From Kordiimonadaceae bacterium UBA4441 (GTDB taxonomy: Bacteria > Pseudomonadota > Alphaproteobacteria > Sphingomonadales > Emcibacteraceae), in NCBI GenBank assembly GCA_002390425.1, contig DGPL01000049.1:82214-88759 (forward strand): a stretch of DNA of 6,546 nucleotides, read 5' to 3'. The translations under genes were made by a program, and so were the position numbers. Of the stretch, positions 6,543 through 6,546 are shown piece by piece. Below the pieces are notes generated by a model. It did no database searches. It was not told where the DNA came from and was given only the letters and a program-made list of their open reading frames with translations. Every line of letters begins with the position of its first letter. Position 1 is the stretch's first letter.

Positions 6543-6546
6543 TTCA

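Noticed and set aside
6443..6546. Direct repeat GCCATTCA at 6443-6450 and 6539-6546 flanking the tRNA, as a possible attachment site
   Set aside because: The repeat is only 8 bases, the second copy is mostly the tRNA CCA end, and no integrase or mobile gene is visible.

Overview
The window is AT-rich DNA (by eye under 40% GC, not computed) carrying five protein genes packed with almost no spacing and one tRNA gene. The families and their style (TVP38-type membrane protein beside a MerA-like flavoenzyme, a HAMP histidine kinase, a lipoprotein gamma-glutamyltransferase) fit a Gram-negative proteobacterium. My best guess is an AT-rich, probably marine, alphaproteobacterium, but no gene here is a strict taxonomic marker. 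There is no insertion sequence, phage gene, CRISPR array or obvious sign of recent transfer.

Layout. Positions 1-161 are non-coding leader with a small inverted repeat. Positions 162-3680 on the plus strand hold a three-gene operon: a TVP38/TMEM64 (VTT-domain) inner-membrane protein, a pyridine nucleotide-disulfide oxidoreductase of the mercuric reductase/dihydrolipoamide dehydrogenase type, and a two-transmembrane sensor histidine kinase. The first two overlap by ATGA and the third starts 4 bases after the second stops. On the minus strand, 6289 down to 3687, a gamma-glutamyltransferase lipoprotein and a small cupin also overlap by ATGA. The two operons converge tail to tail with only 6 bases between stop codons. 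Positions 6290-6465 are a divergent promoter region, and 6466-6542 is tRNA-Arg(ACG) with an encoded CCA end.

How the genes may work together. The plus-strand operon joins a membrane protein of the DedA/VTT superfamily to a cytoplasmic flavin disulfide reductase and a membrane sensor kinase. This suggests a redox or membrane-stress module whose substrate is unknown. The flavoenzyme keeps the CxxxxC redox pair but lacks the C-terminal cysteine pair of true mercuric reductase, has Tyr in place of the Lpd catalytic His, and lacks the acidic residue usual for NADH binding. The kinase has no response regulator beside it and an altered G1 box. The minus-strand pair looks like periplasmic gamma-glutamyl peptide (for example glutathione) processing with a cytoplasmic cupin of unknown ligand; the transferase has an unusual helical N-terminal extension of about 160 residues. 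The most interesting points are the flavoenzyme-membrane protein-kinase module and the extended GGT. I found no clearly unprecedented system.
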